A stretch of 64,000 nt of DNA from contig NZ_VJZT01000001.1 of assembly GCF_007097245.1 (NCBI RefSeq), forward strand, positions 62,001 to 126,000, in the 5' to 3' direction. Every line of letters begins with the position of its first letter. Within the stretch, counting starts at the first letter, position 1. Positions 15,247 to 23,905 of this stretch are shown in pieces. The DNA comes from Flavobacterium restrictum. Its GTDB lineage: Bacteria > Bacteroidota > Bacteroidia > Flavobacteriales > Flavobacteriaceae. The notes below the pieces were generated by a model. It worked only from the letters and a program-made list of their open reading frames with translations, did no database searches and was not told where the DNA came from. The position numbers and the translations under genes are program-made.

Positions 15247-17349
15247 TTAGTTGTTGTCCTTTTCTATTATGGCTAATGCCAATCGGATTTTTTCGTAAGG
15301 CATTTTTTCTTCAAAAAATTCAAAGTAAGGTTTTAAGGCCGTTGGCGATTCTAGTTTTTCTTTGGCTTGAGCGATTTGAGCAATTTCTTCTTTGGAAATA
15401 AAAGGAGCCAAATCAATGGCAACTCCGTCTAGATACAGCTTTGCTAAATGGGACATAATGGTGCTTATACCGAGTGCGCGTTGCTTGGAAATTTCTTCGA
15501 CTGATATCCCTTTTTGGTACATTTCTAACGTTTCTGTATAGGTATTTCCGTTTTTTTTAGGTTGTGTTTTATTTTTATGAAAATCGATAATGGCTTTTAT
15601 AAACGCATCGCCATATTTTTCTAATTTTACTTTTCCCACACCGTCAATGGCGAGTAATTCTGGCTCGCTCATAGGTCTTTCGGTTTCCATTTGGCGCAAA
15701 GCCGCATCACTAAAAATTACATACGCAGGAACATCCTCTTCTTTTGCAATTTCGGAGCGCAATTTCCGAAGGGTTTCAAAAAGGGAATTAACGATTGTTT
15801 TGGATTTTGTTTCTTTCGTTTCAGTTTTGCCAAAACTCATTTTTTGAACGGTATTTAAGCTTACTTTTTCGCCTTCAAAAAGTACTTTTTTGGCAAAAGC
15901 GGTTAATCGGATTTTATTTTGCTGATGAAAAGCGATTTCGCAATAGCCTAAATTGATCAATTGGATTAGATATTGGTTCCAATCGTACCACGAAATATCG
16001 TGCCCTACGCCATAGGTTTTTAGATTTTGATATTCTTTTTCGAAAATAGCTGCATTTTTGGATCCTCGCAAAAAGTCAATGATTACGGGCAATGGTTCGT
16101 TTTCTTTCACCCTAATGATGGCTGATAATGCTTTTTGAGCAATAACAGTTCCATCAAAAAAAGCAGGTGGATTTTTGCAAATGTCACAATTACCACAATT
16201 TTCGGGTACAAGTTCTCCAAAATACGACAACAGTATTTTTCGTCTACAGCTCAAAGCATCTGCATATTGCTTCATGCGCTCTAATTTTGCCAGTTGCACC
16301 TCGGCATTTAATCCTTGCGAAGCGAACTTTTGGAGCTGAATCATGTCGCCGTAGCTTTCAAAAAGCACGGTTTCTGACGGTAATCCGTCGCGACCTGCAC
16401 GACCAATTTCTTGATAATAACCTTCTATATTTTTGGGTAAATTGTAGTGTACAACCCAGCGAACATTCGATTTGTCAATTCCCATTCCAAACGCAATGGT
16501 AGCGCAAACCACTTGGCAATCATCATTAATAAATTCGTCTTGGGTTTGGGAACGCATTTTAGAATCTAAACCAGCGTGATAAGCTTTGGCATTAATTCCT
16601 GTTTTTTGTAATTTCTCGGCTAATTCTTCGGTGGTTTTTCGGCTTAAGCAGTATACAATTCCCGATTCGTTGGGTTTGTCTTTGATAAAATCAATGATTT
16701 GCTTGACTCTGTCCAAAGCTGGACGCACCTCCAAACTTAAATTAGGTCTGTCAAAAGAAGCGATAAAAACTATTGGATTTTTTAAATTTAATTGTTCGCT
16801 AATGTCTTGACGAGTCGCTTTATCTGCGGTTGCCGTTAAAGCTAAAACTGGAGTAGTAGGAAAGCGATTTTTTAAATAGCCTAAATTGGTGTAAGCTGGA
16901 CGGAAGTCGTGTCCCCAAGCCGAAATACAATGCGCTTCATCTATGGCGATAAGGCTAATGGTCAATTGGTTAAAGGTGTTTTCGAGGTAGGATAAGCTTT
17001 CCGGAGCGATGTAAATCAATTTGATAGCATTCGATTGTAAGCTTTCAATGTAAAATTGTTGTTCCTCACTGGATTGACTGCTGTTGATAAAACAGGCAGG
17101 AATACCGTTTGCTTTTAAGCTATCGACTTGGTCTTTCATCAATGCGATTAGTGGAGAAATAACAATGGTAATGCCGGGTAAAACCAAAGCTGGAAGTTGA
17201 AAACAAATTGATTTTCCGCCTCCAGTAGGCATAATGGCTAGTGTGTCTTGACCGGAAAGAATGCTGTTTATTATTTCTTCTTGATTGGGTCTGAATTTTT
17301 CGAAACCGAAATTCTCCTTAAGTTTGGCGTGTAAAAGTGGTGTTGTCAT
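15247..17349 (-). CDS. recQ: ATP-dependent DNA helicase RecQ
   Basis: 700 residues, a 3'-5' helicase of recombination and replication-fork repair. Walker A is MPTGGGKS (40-47) and the DEAH box is at 137-140. A four-Cys zinc motif follows in the RQC region (CRRKILLSYFGE then CGNCDIC). A C-terminal HRDC domain spans about residues 525-600 (LRKLRSEIAKEE to AIDGVGKVKLEKYG), and about 90 further residues contain a helix-turn-helix-like part (GISVEEISKQRALGIS). This is a full-length RecQ with the usual domain order. A terminator separates it from the acidic protein gene upstream. Confidence 0.96.
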   Translation of the reverse strand: MTTPLLHAKLKENFGFEKFRPNQEEIINSILSGQDTLAIMPTGGGKSICFQLPALVLPGITIVISPLIALMKDQVDSLKANGIPACFINSSQSSEEQQFYIESLQSNAIKLIYIAPESLSYLENTFNQLTISLIAIDEAHCISAWGHDFRPAYTNLGYLKNRFPTTPVLALTATADKATRQDISEQLNLKNPIVFIASFDRPNLSLEVRPALDRVKQIIDFIKDKPNESGIVYCLSRKTTEELAEKLQKTGINAKAYHAGLDSKMRSQTQDEFINDDCQVVCATIAFGMGIDKSNVRWVVHYNLPKNIEGYYQEIGRAGRDGLPSETVLFESYGDMIQLQKFASQGLNAEVQLAKLERMKQYADALSCRRKILLSYFGELVPENCGNCDICKNPPAFFDGTVIAQKALSAIIRVKENEPLPVIIDFLRGSKNAAIFEKEYQNLKTYGVGHDISWYDWNQYLIQLINLGYCEIAFHQQNKIRLTAFAKKVLFEGEKVSLNTVQKMSFGKTETKETKSKTIVNSLFETLRKLRSEIAKEEDVPAYVIFSDAALRQMETERPMSEPELLAIDGVGKVKLEKYGDAFIKAIIDFHKNKTQPKKNGNTYTETLEMYQKGISVEEISKQRALGISTIMSHLAKLYLDGVAIDLAPFISKEEIAQIAQAKEKLESPTALKPYFEFFEEKMPYEKIRLALAIIEKDNN

Positions 17350-17386
17350 TTTGGCGTGTATTTTTTTGAAAGATAAAAGTAATAAA

Positions 17387-17415
17387 AAAAGGAACTCGTT
17401 TTAGGAGTTCCTTTT
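17387..17415 (-). terminator. Terminator after the acidic protein gene
   Basis: AAAAGGAACTC at 17387-17397 pairs with GAGTTCCTTTT at 17405-17415; the minus strand then reads a T run. It separates the upstream operon from recQ. Confidence 0.8.
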
Positions 17416-17437
17416 ATAAATGGGTTAAAAAATGAAT

Positions 17438-17833
17438 TTAATCTTCATCCTCATCCTCATCGTCAGCAATGTCTTTATCGTTGGAATCCTCATCGTCATC
17501 CTCTCCATTATCAACATCTGGTTTGTCTAGATTATCATCCTCATCCTCATCGTCGTCAATGTCTTCGTCCAGTTCTAATCCGCTGATGGGTTCTACAACG
17601 GCATCGATGTCCTCGTCTTCATCAAAATTTCCTATACGGTCAGCGAGTTTAGTACTTACTTTAACTAAATAAATAGTATCTTCAGTTCGTACTTCGACAG
17701 CTTCGATTAATTCGTTTTTAGCATTTCTAAAACGGATAATGTCTGAATCATCATAACCATCAGGAAATTTTTCTACTAAAAGGTTCAAAATTTCGTTGGT
17801 CAGTTTTGCGTAATCAACAATTACTCTTTTCAT
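17438..17833 (-). CDS. Small protein with long acidic tail
   Basis: 131 residues. Residues 1-70 form a plausible folded part (MKRVIVDYAKLTNEIL to VSTKLADRIG). Residues about 73-131 are almost entirely Asp, Glu and Asn, with repeated GAT/GAG codons visible as TCATCC/TCATCG runs on the plus strand. Related flavobacterial proteins are sometimes labelled DNA primase, but no primase motif is present. It starts 8 bp after the deoxyhypusine-synthase-like gene, so it is probably cotranscribed. Function unknown; the tail could bind basic proteins or metal ions. Confidence 0.8.
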   Translation of the reverse strand: MKRVIVDYAKLTNEILNLLVEKFPDGYDDSDIIRFRNAKNELIEAVEVRTEDTIYLVKVSTKLADRIGNFDEDEDIDAVVEPISGLELDEDIDDDEDEDDNLDKPDVDNGEDDDEDSNDKDIADDEDEDED

Positions 17834-17841
17834 AAATAGTT

Positions 17842-18813
17842 CTATAAATCTAACAAATAAGCGAAAATTAATGGTGCCACAATGGTAGCATCGGACTCAA
17901 TAATAAATTTTGGGGTTTTAATATCTAATTTACCCCAAGTAATTTTCTCGTTTGGAACGGCTCCAGAATACGAACCATAACTGGTTGTTGAATCTGAAAT
18001 TTGGCAAAAATAACTCCAAAACGGGATATCATGCATTTCCATATCTTGGTACAACATAGGCACCACACAAATTGGAAAATCTCCAGCAATACCACCACCT
18101 ATTTGGAAAAAACCAACACCATTAGTGCTGTTTTTTGGATACCAATCCGACAAGAATACCATATATTCGATACCTGATTTCATCGTTGAAGCTTTTAAAT
18201 CTCCTTTGATTACATAGGAAGCAAATATATTTCCCATGGTGCTATCTTCCCAACCGGGTACAATGATAGGTAAGTTTTTTTCGGCAGCGGCATACATCCA
18301 ACTATCCTTTAAATCTATTTCGTAATATTCCTCTAAAACACCTGAAAGCAACATTTTGTACATGAATTCATGAGGAAAGTAACGTTCTCCATTATCATCA
18401 GCGTCTTTCCAAATTTTGTAAATGTGTTTTTGCAAACGACGGAATGCTTCGTGCTCTGGAATGCAAGTATCCGTAACTCTATTCAATCCTCTTTCTAATA
18501 AAGCCCATTCGTCCTCTGGGGTCAAATCACGATAATTAGGAACTCTCTCGTAATGAGAATGCGCTACTAAATTCATAATGTCTTCCTCTAGATTGGCACC
18601 AGTACACGAAATAATTTGTACTTTATCTTGACGAATGATTTCGGCAAAAATCTTTCCAATTTCGGCGGTACTCATTGCACCTGCCATGCTCACCATCATT
18701 TTGGCGCCATTTGCCAATTGTTGTTCGTATGCTTTTGCGGCATCAACTAGCGATGCTGAATTGAAATGCAAATAATGCTTTTCTATAAATTGACTGATTG
18801 GTCCTTTACTCAT
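17842..18813 (-). CDS. Deoxyhypusine synthase family protein
   Basis: 323 residues. The sequence resembles eukaryotic and archaeal deoxyhypusine synthase: SMAGAMSTAEIG (42-53), SCTGANLEEDIM (69-80) and the active-site segment SGAVPNEKITWGK with the expected catalytic Lys295. Bacteria lack eIF5A, so bacterial homologues are thought to act on free polyamines, for example making homospermidine. It lies 87 bp downstream of arginine decarboxylase, consistent with polyamine synthesis. The exact product cannot be read from sequence. Confidence 0.9.
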   Translation of the reverse strand: MSKGPISQFIEKHYLHFNSASLVDAAKAYEQQLANGAKMMVSMAGAMSTAEIGKIFAEIIRQDKVQIISCTGANLEEDIMNLVAHSHYERVPNYRDLTPEDEWALLERGLNRVTDTCIPEHEAFRRLQKHIYKIWKDADDNGERYFPHEFMYKMLLSGVLEEYYEIDLKDSWMYAAAEKNLPIIVPGWEDSTMGNIFASYVIKGDLKASTMKSGIEYMVFLSDWYPKNSTNGVGFFQIGGGIAGDFPICVVPMLYQDMEMHDIPFWSYFCQISDSTTSYGSYSGAVPNEKITWGKLDIKTPKFIIESDATIVAPLIFAYLLDL

Positions 18814-18899
18814 TTTTGTGTATTTAAATTTTTAAAAACCAGCGTTTGAATTTTTTTCAAATGTAACTAATTTTTAAAATTACTATTCTAAAATTAAAA

Positions 18900-20300
18900 T
18901 TATTTTTTATCGTACCCTAATATTTTTAGCACATCATCCGAGGTTTGTTGTTCCGAGAAAACCTCGGTGGCAAGAATGCCGTTTTCATCTCGATCGATTA
19001 AAATATGTTTGGGTTGTGGAATCAAGCAATGGTGTAATCCGCCGTATCCGCCAATGGTTTCTTGATACGCTCCAGTGTTGAAAAATCCAATATACAATGG
19101 TTTTTCCTTATTGTATTTAGGCAAATAAATAGCATTCATATTCTGCTCGGAATTGTAATAATCATCGCTGTCGCAAGTCATTCCGCCCAGTAGAACGCGC
19201 TCGTAAGTATCGTTCCAGCGATTGACTGCAAGCATGATAAAACGTTTGTTAATCGCCCAAGTATCTGGCAAAGTGGTAATGAATGAAGAGTCAATCATGT
19301 TCCATTTTTCTCTGTCATTTTGTTGTTTTTGATACAAAATTTGGTAGATTGCTCCGCCGCTTTCGCCAACTGTAAACGAACCAAATTCTGTAAAAATATT
19401 GGGAACATCCACTTCGGCTTCGTCACAAGCAATTTTTATTTGATTGATAATTTCGTCAATCATGTATTGGTAATCGTACTCAAAAGCCAATGAATTCTTG
19501 ATAGGGAAACCACCTCCAATATTTAAACCATCTAGTGTAGGACATTCTTTCTTGAGTGCCACGTATACTTTGATACATTTGACTAATTCGTTCCAATAAT
19601 AGGCATTGTCATTGATGCCTGTATTGATAAAAAAGTGCAACATTTTGAGTTCCAAATTTTTATTTTCTTTGATTTCTTTTTTGTAAAAAGGAACGATGTT
19701 TCGATATCCAATTCCCAATCGCGAGGTATAAAACTCAAATTTAGGTTCTTCTTCGGCGGCAATACGGATACCAATTTTAAATTTTCCTTTTATTTGGGAT
19801 TGAAGCAAATCTAATTCTTCAAAATTATCAATAATAGGAATGGTATTTTTATGACCATTGTTGACCAAACGTGCAATGTTTTCTATGTACTGATCTCGTT
19901 TGAAACCGTTGCAAATAACATACGTGCTTTTGTTGATTTTTCCGTTTTCCAAAAGATTTTCGACAATATTAATATCAAAAGCTGACGACGTTTCGATATG
20001 AATATTGTTTTTAAAAGCCTCATTCATAATGTATTGGAAATGAGAACTTTTAGTGCAATAGCAGTAGTAATATTTGGCCTCGTATTTGTTTTTTTCCATC
20101 GATTTACGAAACCAACTCTTGGCTTTGTTGATGTTGTTAGAAATTTGAGGCAAATACGTAAACTTTAATGGGGTACCGTATTTTTCGACCAATTTCATCA
20201 AATCGATGTTGTGAAACTGAAGATTATCTTTATTTAATTTGAATTCTTCTTGAGGAAAATAATAGGTTTGATTGATTAGATCCGAATATTTTGTGTTCAT
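18900..20300 (-). CDS. speA: Arginine decarboxylase-like, fold III PLP enzyme
   Basis: 466 residues, alanine-racemase fold. The PLP lysine is expected at Lys84 in YCYCTKSSHF, followed by HIETSSAFDI (101-110). GGGFP and FTEFGSFTVGESG fit the phosphate-binding and C-terminal barrel regions. It is shorter than the ~630-residue SpeA of Escherichia coli and represents the compact form seen in Bacteroidota. The arginine rather than diaminopimelate assignment rests on family memory. Product agmatine would feed polyamine synthesis with the downstream deoxyhypusine-synthase homologue. The leader ends in CACCTCCTT, the anti-Shine-Dalgarno core itself, instead of a ribosome-binding site. Confidence 0.82.
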   Translation of the reverse strand: MNTKYSDLINQTYYFPQEEFKLNKDNLQFHNIDLMKLVEKYGTPLKFTYLPQISNNINKAKSWFRKSMEKNKYEAKYYYCYCTKSSHFQYIMNEAFKNNIHIETSSAFDINIVENLLENGKINKSTYVICNGFKRDQYIENIARLVNNGHKNTIPIIDNFEELDLLQSQIKGKFKIGIRIAAEEEPKFEFYTSRLGIGYRNIVPFYKKEIKENKNLELKMLHFFINTGINDNAYYWNELVKCIKVYVALKKECPTLDGLNIGGGFPIKNSLAFEYDYQYMIDEIINQIKIACDEAEVDVPNIFTEFGSFTVGESGGAIYQILYQKQQNDREKWNMIDSSFITTLPDTWAINKRFIMLAVNRWNDTYERVLLGGMTCDSDDYYNSEQNMNAIYLPKYNKEKPLYIGFFNTGAYQETIGGYGGLHHCLIPQPKHILIDRDENGILATEVFSEQQTSDDVLKILGYDKK

Positions 20301-20351
20301 TATAAGGAGGTGTGATTTTAATAATTAATTTTTAATAAAATTACTATCGCA

Positions 20352-20531
20352 TCACTGTCTTATATTGGCATAAATAAGTTGTAGTTTTTCGGGATCAGCT
20401 TTTAAATACTGAAAAATAGCAAAACTAAAGTTCCCCTTAATAGAATAAAAACGTTTCAAGATCCTTAAAAAAGATTTATTGATTCGGTTTTTTTTAGAAC
20501 TGTAAGTGTTATTGTTTTGATTTTTTTTCAT
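20352..20531 (-). CDS. Small basic protein, 59 residues
   Basis: An open frame of 59 codons plus stop between aroB and arginine decarboxylase. The N-terminus is Lys/Asn-rich (MKKNQNNNTY), the middle is strongly basic (INKSFLRILKRFYS) and the end is amphipathic (LKADPEKLQLIYANI). A TAnnTTTG element lies 5 bases upstream with a TTG 21 bases before it. The codon pattern looks coding and the frame fills the gap neatly. I do not recognise a family. It is followed after 51 bp by arginine decarboxylase, so it may be the first gene of that transcript. Confidence 0.6.
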   Translation of the reverse strand: MKKNQNNNTYSSKKNRINKSFLRILKRFYSIKGNFSFAIFQYLKADPEKLQLIYANIRQ

Positions 20532-20536
20532 TGCTA

Positions 20537-20568
20537 CAAATGTAAAAAATATTATATACGTAAAGCAA
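20537..20568 (-). promoter_or_regulatory. Promoter of the 59-codon gene (TTG-N21-TACATTTG)
   Basis: On the minus strand TACATTTG (20537-20544) follows TTG (20566-20568) with a 21-base spacer. The ATG comes only 5 bases after the element, so the transcript would be leaderless or nearly so. Confidence 0.5.
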
Positions 20569-20588
20569 TCCTTTTTATTAAAAAAAGA

Positions 20589-21668
20589 TTAAGATTTATA
20601 ATCCTCAAATGCTTCAAGAATCAATTCATTTTCAACCAATTGATTGATTTTAATGCTCCCGATGCCTTGAATTAGTGCGAATTGTATGGTTCCGTATTCA
20701 TTTTTTTTGTCATGAATCAATAATTCTAATATGGGTTCAATATCTTTATCTTCAAAAACGATGTCGTCATAAATAGCTTTAAGAGTCGTTTTTATTTGCG
20801 AATATTCGGCGAGACTTATTAGTTTTTTGTCCAATGAAATATAGCTTTCTAAAATCATTCCCACAGCAATGGCTTCTCCATGAAGCAAGGTAGTTTTGCT
20901 TTCATTTTCAAGAAAATAACTTTCAATTGCATGCCCCAAAGTGTGTCCAAAATTCAGTGCTTTTCGGATGTTTTTTTCGGTAGGATCTTGGGTAACGATT
21001 TCGTTTTTTATTTCAACCGAGCGGTATATTAAGGCATCAAAGTCGGCAAAATCAATGGCTTTTAAATCTAGAAATTGTTCCCAATAGGGTTTATCGTAAA
21101 TCAAACCGTGTTTTAGCATTTCGGCAAGACCAGATCGCATTTCATTTTGCGGCACTGTTGCCAAGTATTGGGTATCAATAAGTACCATTTTTGGGACATT
21201 AATCACACCTATTTGGTTTTTCAAATTGCCTAAATCGACTCCGTTTTTACCACCTACAGAAGCATCAACCATAGAAAGTAAGGTGGTTGGAACGTGAATA
21301 AAATCAACTCCTCGCTTGAAAGTCGAAGCTACAAAACCGCCTAAATCCGTTACGACACCACCACCAAGATTAATGACCAATGTTTTTCTATCGCCACCAA
21401 GGTCCGTCAAAACCTTCCAGATTTGCACACAAGTTTCGATGTTTTTATTGGCTTCGCCAGCCTCAAACTCGATGATTTCAATGGTTACATTTGTTTCTAA
21501 ATACGGTAAAAAAACGGGTAAACAATACTCATTAGTATGCGTATCCACAATAATAAACAATTTCGAATAATTGTTTTCTTTTAAGTAAAGGTTGAGTCCT
21601 TCGTACCCATTTTCATTAAAATAGATAGGATAATTATTGGCTTGAATAACATTAAGGTGCTGCGTCAT
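20589..21668 (-). CDS. aroB: 3-dehydroquinate synthase
   Basis: 359 residues. It converts DAHP to 3-dehydroquinate, step two of the shikimate pathway, using NAD and a divalent metal. Motifs: INLGGGVVTDLGGFVASTFKRG (NAD and substrate binding), TTLLSMVDASVGGKNGVD, and the metal-binding region around LNFGHTLGHAIES with LHGEAIAVGM. Length and domain order are normal. It lies 35 bp downstream of the O-antigen-ligase-like gene, so cotranscription is likely. Confidence 0.96.
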   Translation of the reverse strand: MTQHLNVIQANNYPIYFNENGYEGLNLYLKENNYSKLFIIVDTHTNEYCLPVFLPYLETNVTIEIIEFEAGEANKNIETCVQIWKVLTDLGGDRKTLVINLGGGVVTDLGGFVASTFKRGVDFIHVPTTLLSMVDASVGGKNGVDLGNLKNQIGVINVPKMVLIDTQYLATVPQNEMRSGLAEMLKHGLIYDKPYWEQFLDLKAIDFADFDALIYRSVEIKNEIVTQDPTEKNIRKALNFGHTLGHAIESYFLENESKTTLLHGEAIAVGMILESYISLDKKLISLAEYSQIKTTLKAIYDDIVFEDKDIEPILELLIHDKKNEYGTIQFALIQGIGSIKINQLVENELILEAFEDYKS

Positions 21669-21703
21669 GATATAGGTGTTGTGCTTTATTTATTGTTTTT
21701 GTG

Positions 21704-23704
21704 CTACTGATTTTTTAGCAATTCGTTCTTTTGTTTGAGCAAAACCGGATTATTAGGATACTGTTCTAATCCCAAATCGATAAAACGAAGCATGCTAACG
21801 GAGCTAAAATTTGCTTTTTGTAAAGCCATTGCTGTTTTTTGCCAATTTTCTGGGGCTTTTCTATAAGTTGTAAAAGTAGTATGAATTTTTAAAATCCCAA
21901 TAGTATCTTTTCTAGAACTTGCATATTTTATTGCCGTTTGATACAAACCTTGATTCGTTGGTTGTCTATAAAAGGCCTGTTTTAAGTACACATTTGCGCT
22001 GTCAAGTTTGTTATTGTGCTTGGCAATTACATATTTATAAAAGGCTATTCGGCCCAAATACGGATTTATTTTGGCCGCTTTTGATAAATATCTAAAGGAT
22101 TCTGGAATATTTTTTTCTCGTAAAAAATAAATTGCAGCATACTCATCAAAAGATTCCGAGGAGCTAAAAACGTTCGGGAATTTTGGGCTAAACGAAGCCA
22201 CTTCTTTGCCAGATAATTTCCCTTTGGCATTGACATTAATATTATCAGCAACTAGCTGGAATTCTAATTGTGATGTTCTAATGGTCAAATAGGAAAAACA
22301 AAGCGTTAGTATTGAAACGAATACTAATAAAAAACCTATTTTTTTTGACTTCAAACTCGCTGTCGGCGATTCGTCTTGGGGAATAGTAACAATGGTTAAG
22401 GCTAATGAAAGTACAAAGAGCAGTTGCATAGTTGGGCGGTACATAGGGAAATTCAATGCCGAATCAATGCCGTAAACCACGAGTATTAATAAGGCTAAAA
22501 GAGCAATTTGTTGTGTTTTTGAATTTTGGGAACGCCTGCTTTTTTTTATATTTTGAATCAATACCAAAAGCAAAATTAAAGCGTAAATCACGCCATTGAT
22601 GTATCCAGTTTCAGACGTAATTTCCAAAAAATCGTTGTGAGTATGCAACGATACATTGCAAAAACTAGCCGTCGTTTTTTCGTATGGAATCGATTCTACT
22701 CTATAATTCCCGATGCCAATTCCCAGTAACGGATTTTTATTGGCCATTTGAATGGCGTATCCCCAAAAGATCAATCGCAAATTAGTAGATTCGTCTTGTG
22801 TGTTAATTTGATTGACTCGCGTGGCAATAGAGGTATAGCGACCCGTATCTTTGGATTGTTGAAAAACTTTATTGGTTACAAAATAGGAGAAAACCAGCGG
22901 TAGTAAAATTGCTATTACGTTGGTTATTATTGTTTTAGTAGTTTTTTTGGTTCTAAAATAAAAAAACAAAAACAACACGATAACTAGCACCGAACTTAAT
23001 AAAGCAGCTCTTGCACCCGTCAAAAAAACACCTGTTAGCGCTAGAAAAAGCGTTAAAGATAAAAACCATTTTTTCCAATCTTGAAAATGAGAAATCCCCA
23101 AAAGTAAAAAAGGAATTTTGATAGCAAGACTCGCCGAAAAAATGTTGATGCCACCCGTATTGCCTTTTAAAGTGGACAAAGCAGTAAGAACATTCGTGAT
23201 TTGAGATTGCTCTACGAGGTTTAAAAGCCCTTGTAGTGCCTGTAAAAAAGTAAAAAAACCAACGATAAATGCAATCTTATACAACAACTGTACGCTATTG
23301 TACAGTAAAATAGTGGCATTTATAAATACAATAAAACCAATTAGAATGCGAGAAAATGCCACAATACTCAAGGAAATATTTGTAGCCACAACTATCGAAA
23401 TGCCGCAAATAACCACAAAAGCTGCATAGACTTTGAGAATTGGATTTTTAGACAGTAACGAAAGAAGTTCTTTGGGAAACACTATTGGATTGCAAATCAC
23501 ATAAATGCCTATGGCAATGTTGCAAAACGAAAGGTAAAAATATTGAACGGGAATGATTTCATTGCAACCAAAATACGGTAAAAAGTCGATGCAAAAATAC
23601 AACGCTATAAATAACAAGGACATGGATTCTAAAAAAAGGAATTCCTTATTTAAAAAGTGTAATTTGTTTCCCGAATTAGTTGGATCTTGAATTGGAGTAG
23701 TCAT
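21704..23704 (-). CDS. O-antigen ligase family protein with TPR tail
   Basis: 666 residues. About ten to twelve hydrophobic helices span residues 25-470, including a large periplasmic loop with the ligase-type LLGIGIGNYRVE and HTHNDFLE motifs (Wzy_C family). The soluble C-terminal part (about 490-666) has TPR-like repeats (ESFRYLSKAAKINPYLG, DSANVYLKQAFYRQP). Such proteins join O-antigen or other glycans to lipid A-core or to protein. The acceptor here is unknown, and no glycosyltransferase cluster is nearby. Confidence 0.85.
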   Translation of the reverse strand: MTTPIQDPTNSGNKLHFLNKEFLFLESMSLLFIALYFCIDFLPYFGCNEIIPVQYFYLSFCNIAIGIYVICNPIVFPKELLSLLSKNPILKVYAAFVVICGISIVVATNISLSIVAFSRILIGFIVFINATILLYNSVQLLYKIAFIVGFFTFLQALQGLLNLVEQSQITNVLTALSTLKGNTGGINIFSASLAIKIPFLLLGISHFQDWKKWFLSLTLFLALTGVFLTGARAALLSSVLVIVLFLFFYFRTKKTTKTIITNVIAILLPLVFSYFVTNKVFQQSKDTGRYTSIATRVNQINTQDESTNLRLIFWGYAIQMANKNPLLGIGIGNYRVESIPYEKTTASFCNVSLHTHNDFLEITSETGYINGVIYALILLLVLIQNIKKSRRSQNSKTQQIALLALLILVVYGIDSALNFPMYRPTMQLLFVLSLALTIVTIPQDESPTASLKSKKIGFLLVFVSILTLCFSYLTIRTSQLEFQLVADNINVNAKGKLSGKEVASFSPKFPNVFSSSESFDEYAAIYFLREKNIPESFRYLSKAAKINPYLGRIAFYKYVIAKHNNKLDSANVYLKQAFYRQPTNQGLYQTAIKYASSRKDTIGILKIHTTFTTYRKAPENWQKTAMALQKANFSSVSMLRFIDLGLEQYPNNPVLLKQKNELLKNQ

Positions 23705-23878
23705 TTATAGTTTTGAAATAGCACAAAACGGGCTGATTTGTAGCTCTTTTTATTAAAAAAACAAAAAAGCAGTATTAAAAAGTAAGAACTAATTTGATAA
23801 AAAACAATACACTGTTTAATTCTATTTTTGCATGGCAAAATAAGGCATTTTTTAGGAATTATTTTTCAAAAGTCTGGC

Positions 23879-23886
23879 TATATTTG
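23879..23886 (+). promoter_or_regulatory. -7 element for proline dehydrogenase
   Basis: TATATTTG matches TAnnTTTG and ends 19 bases before the ATG. No clear TTG at -33. Confidence 0.5.
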
Positions 23887-23905
23887 TAAAAAAATATAAC
23901 AAAAA

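Noticed and set aside
17469..17672. Serine-rich 67-residue frame
   Set aside because: It is the antisense of the acidic Asp/Glu codon run.
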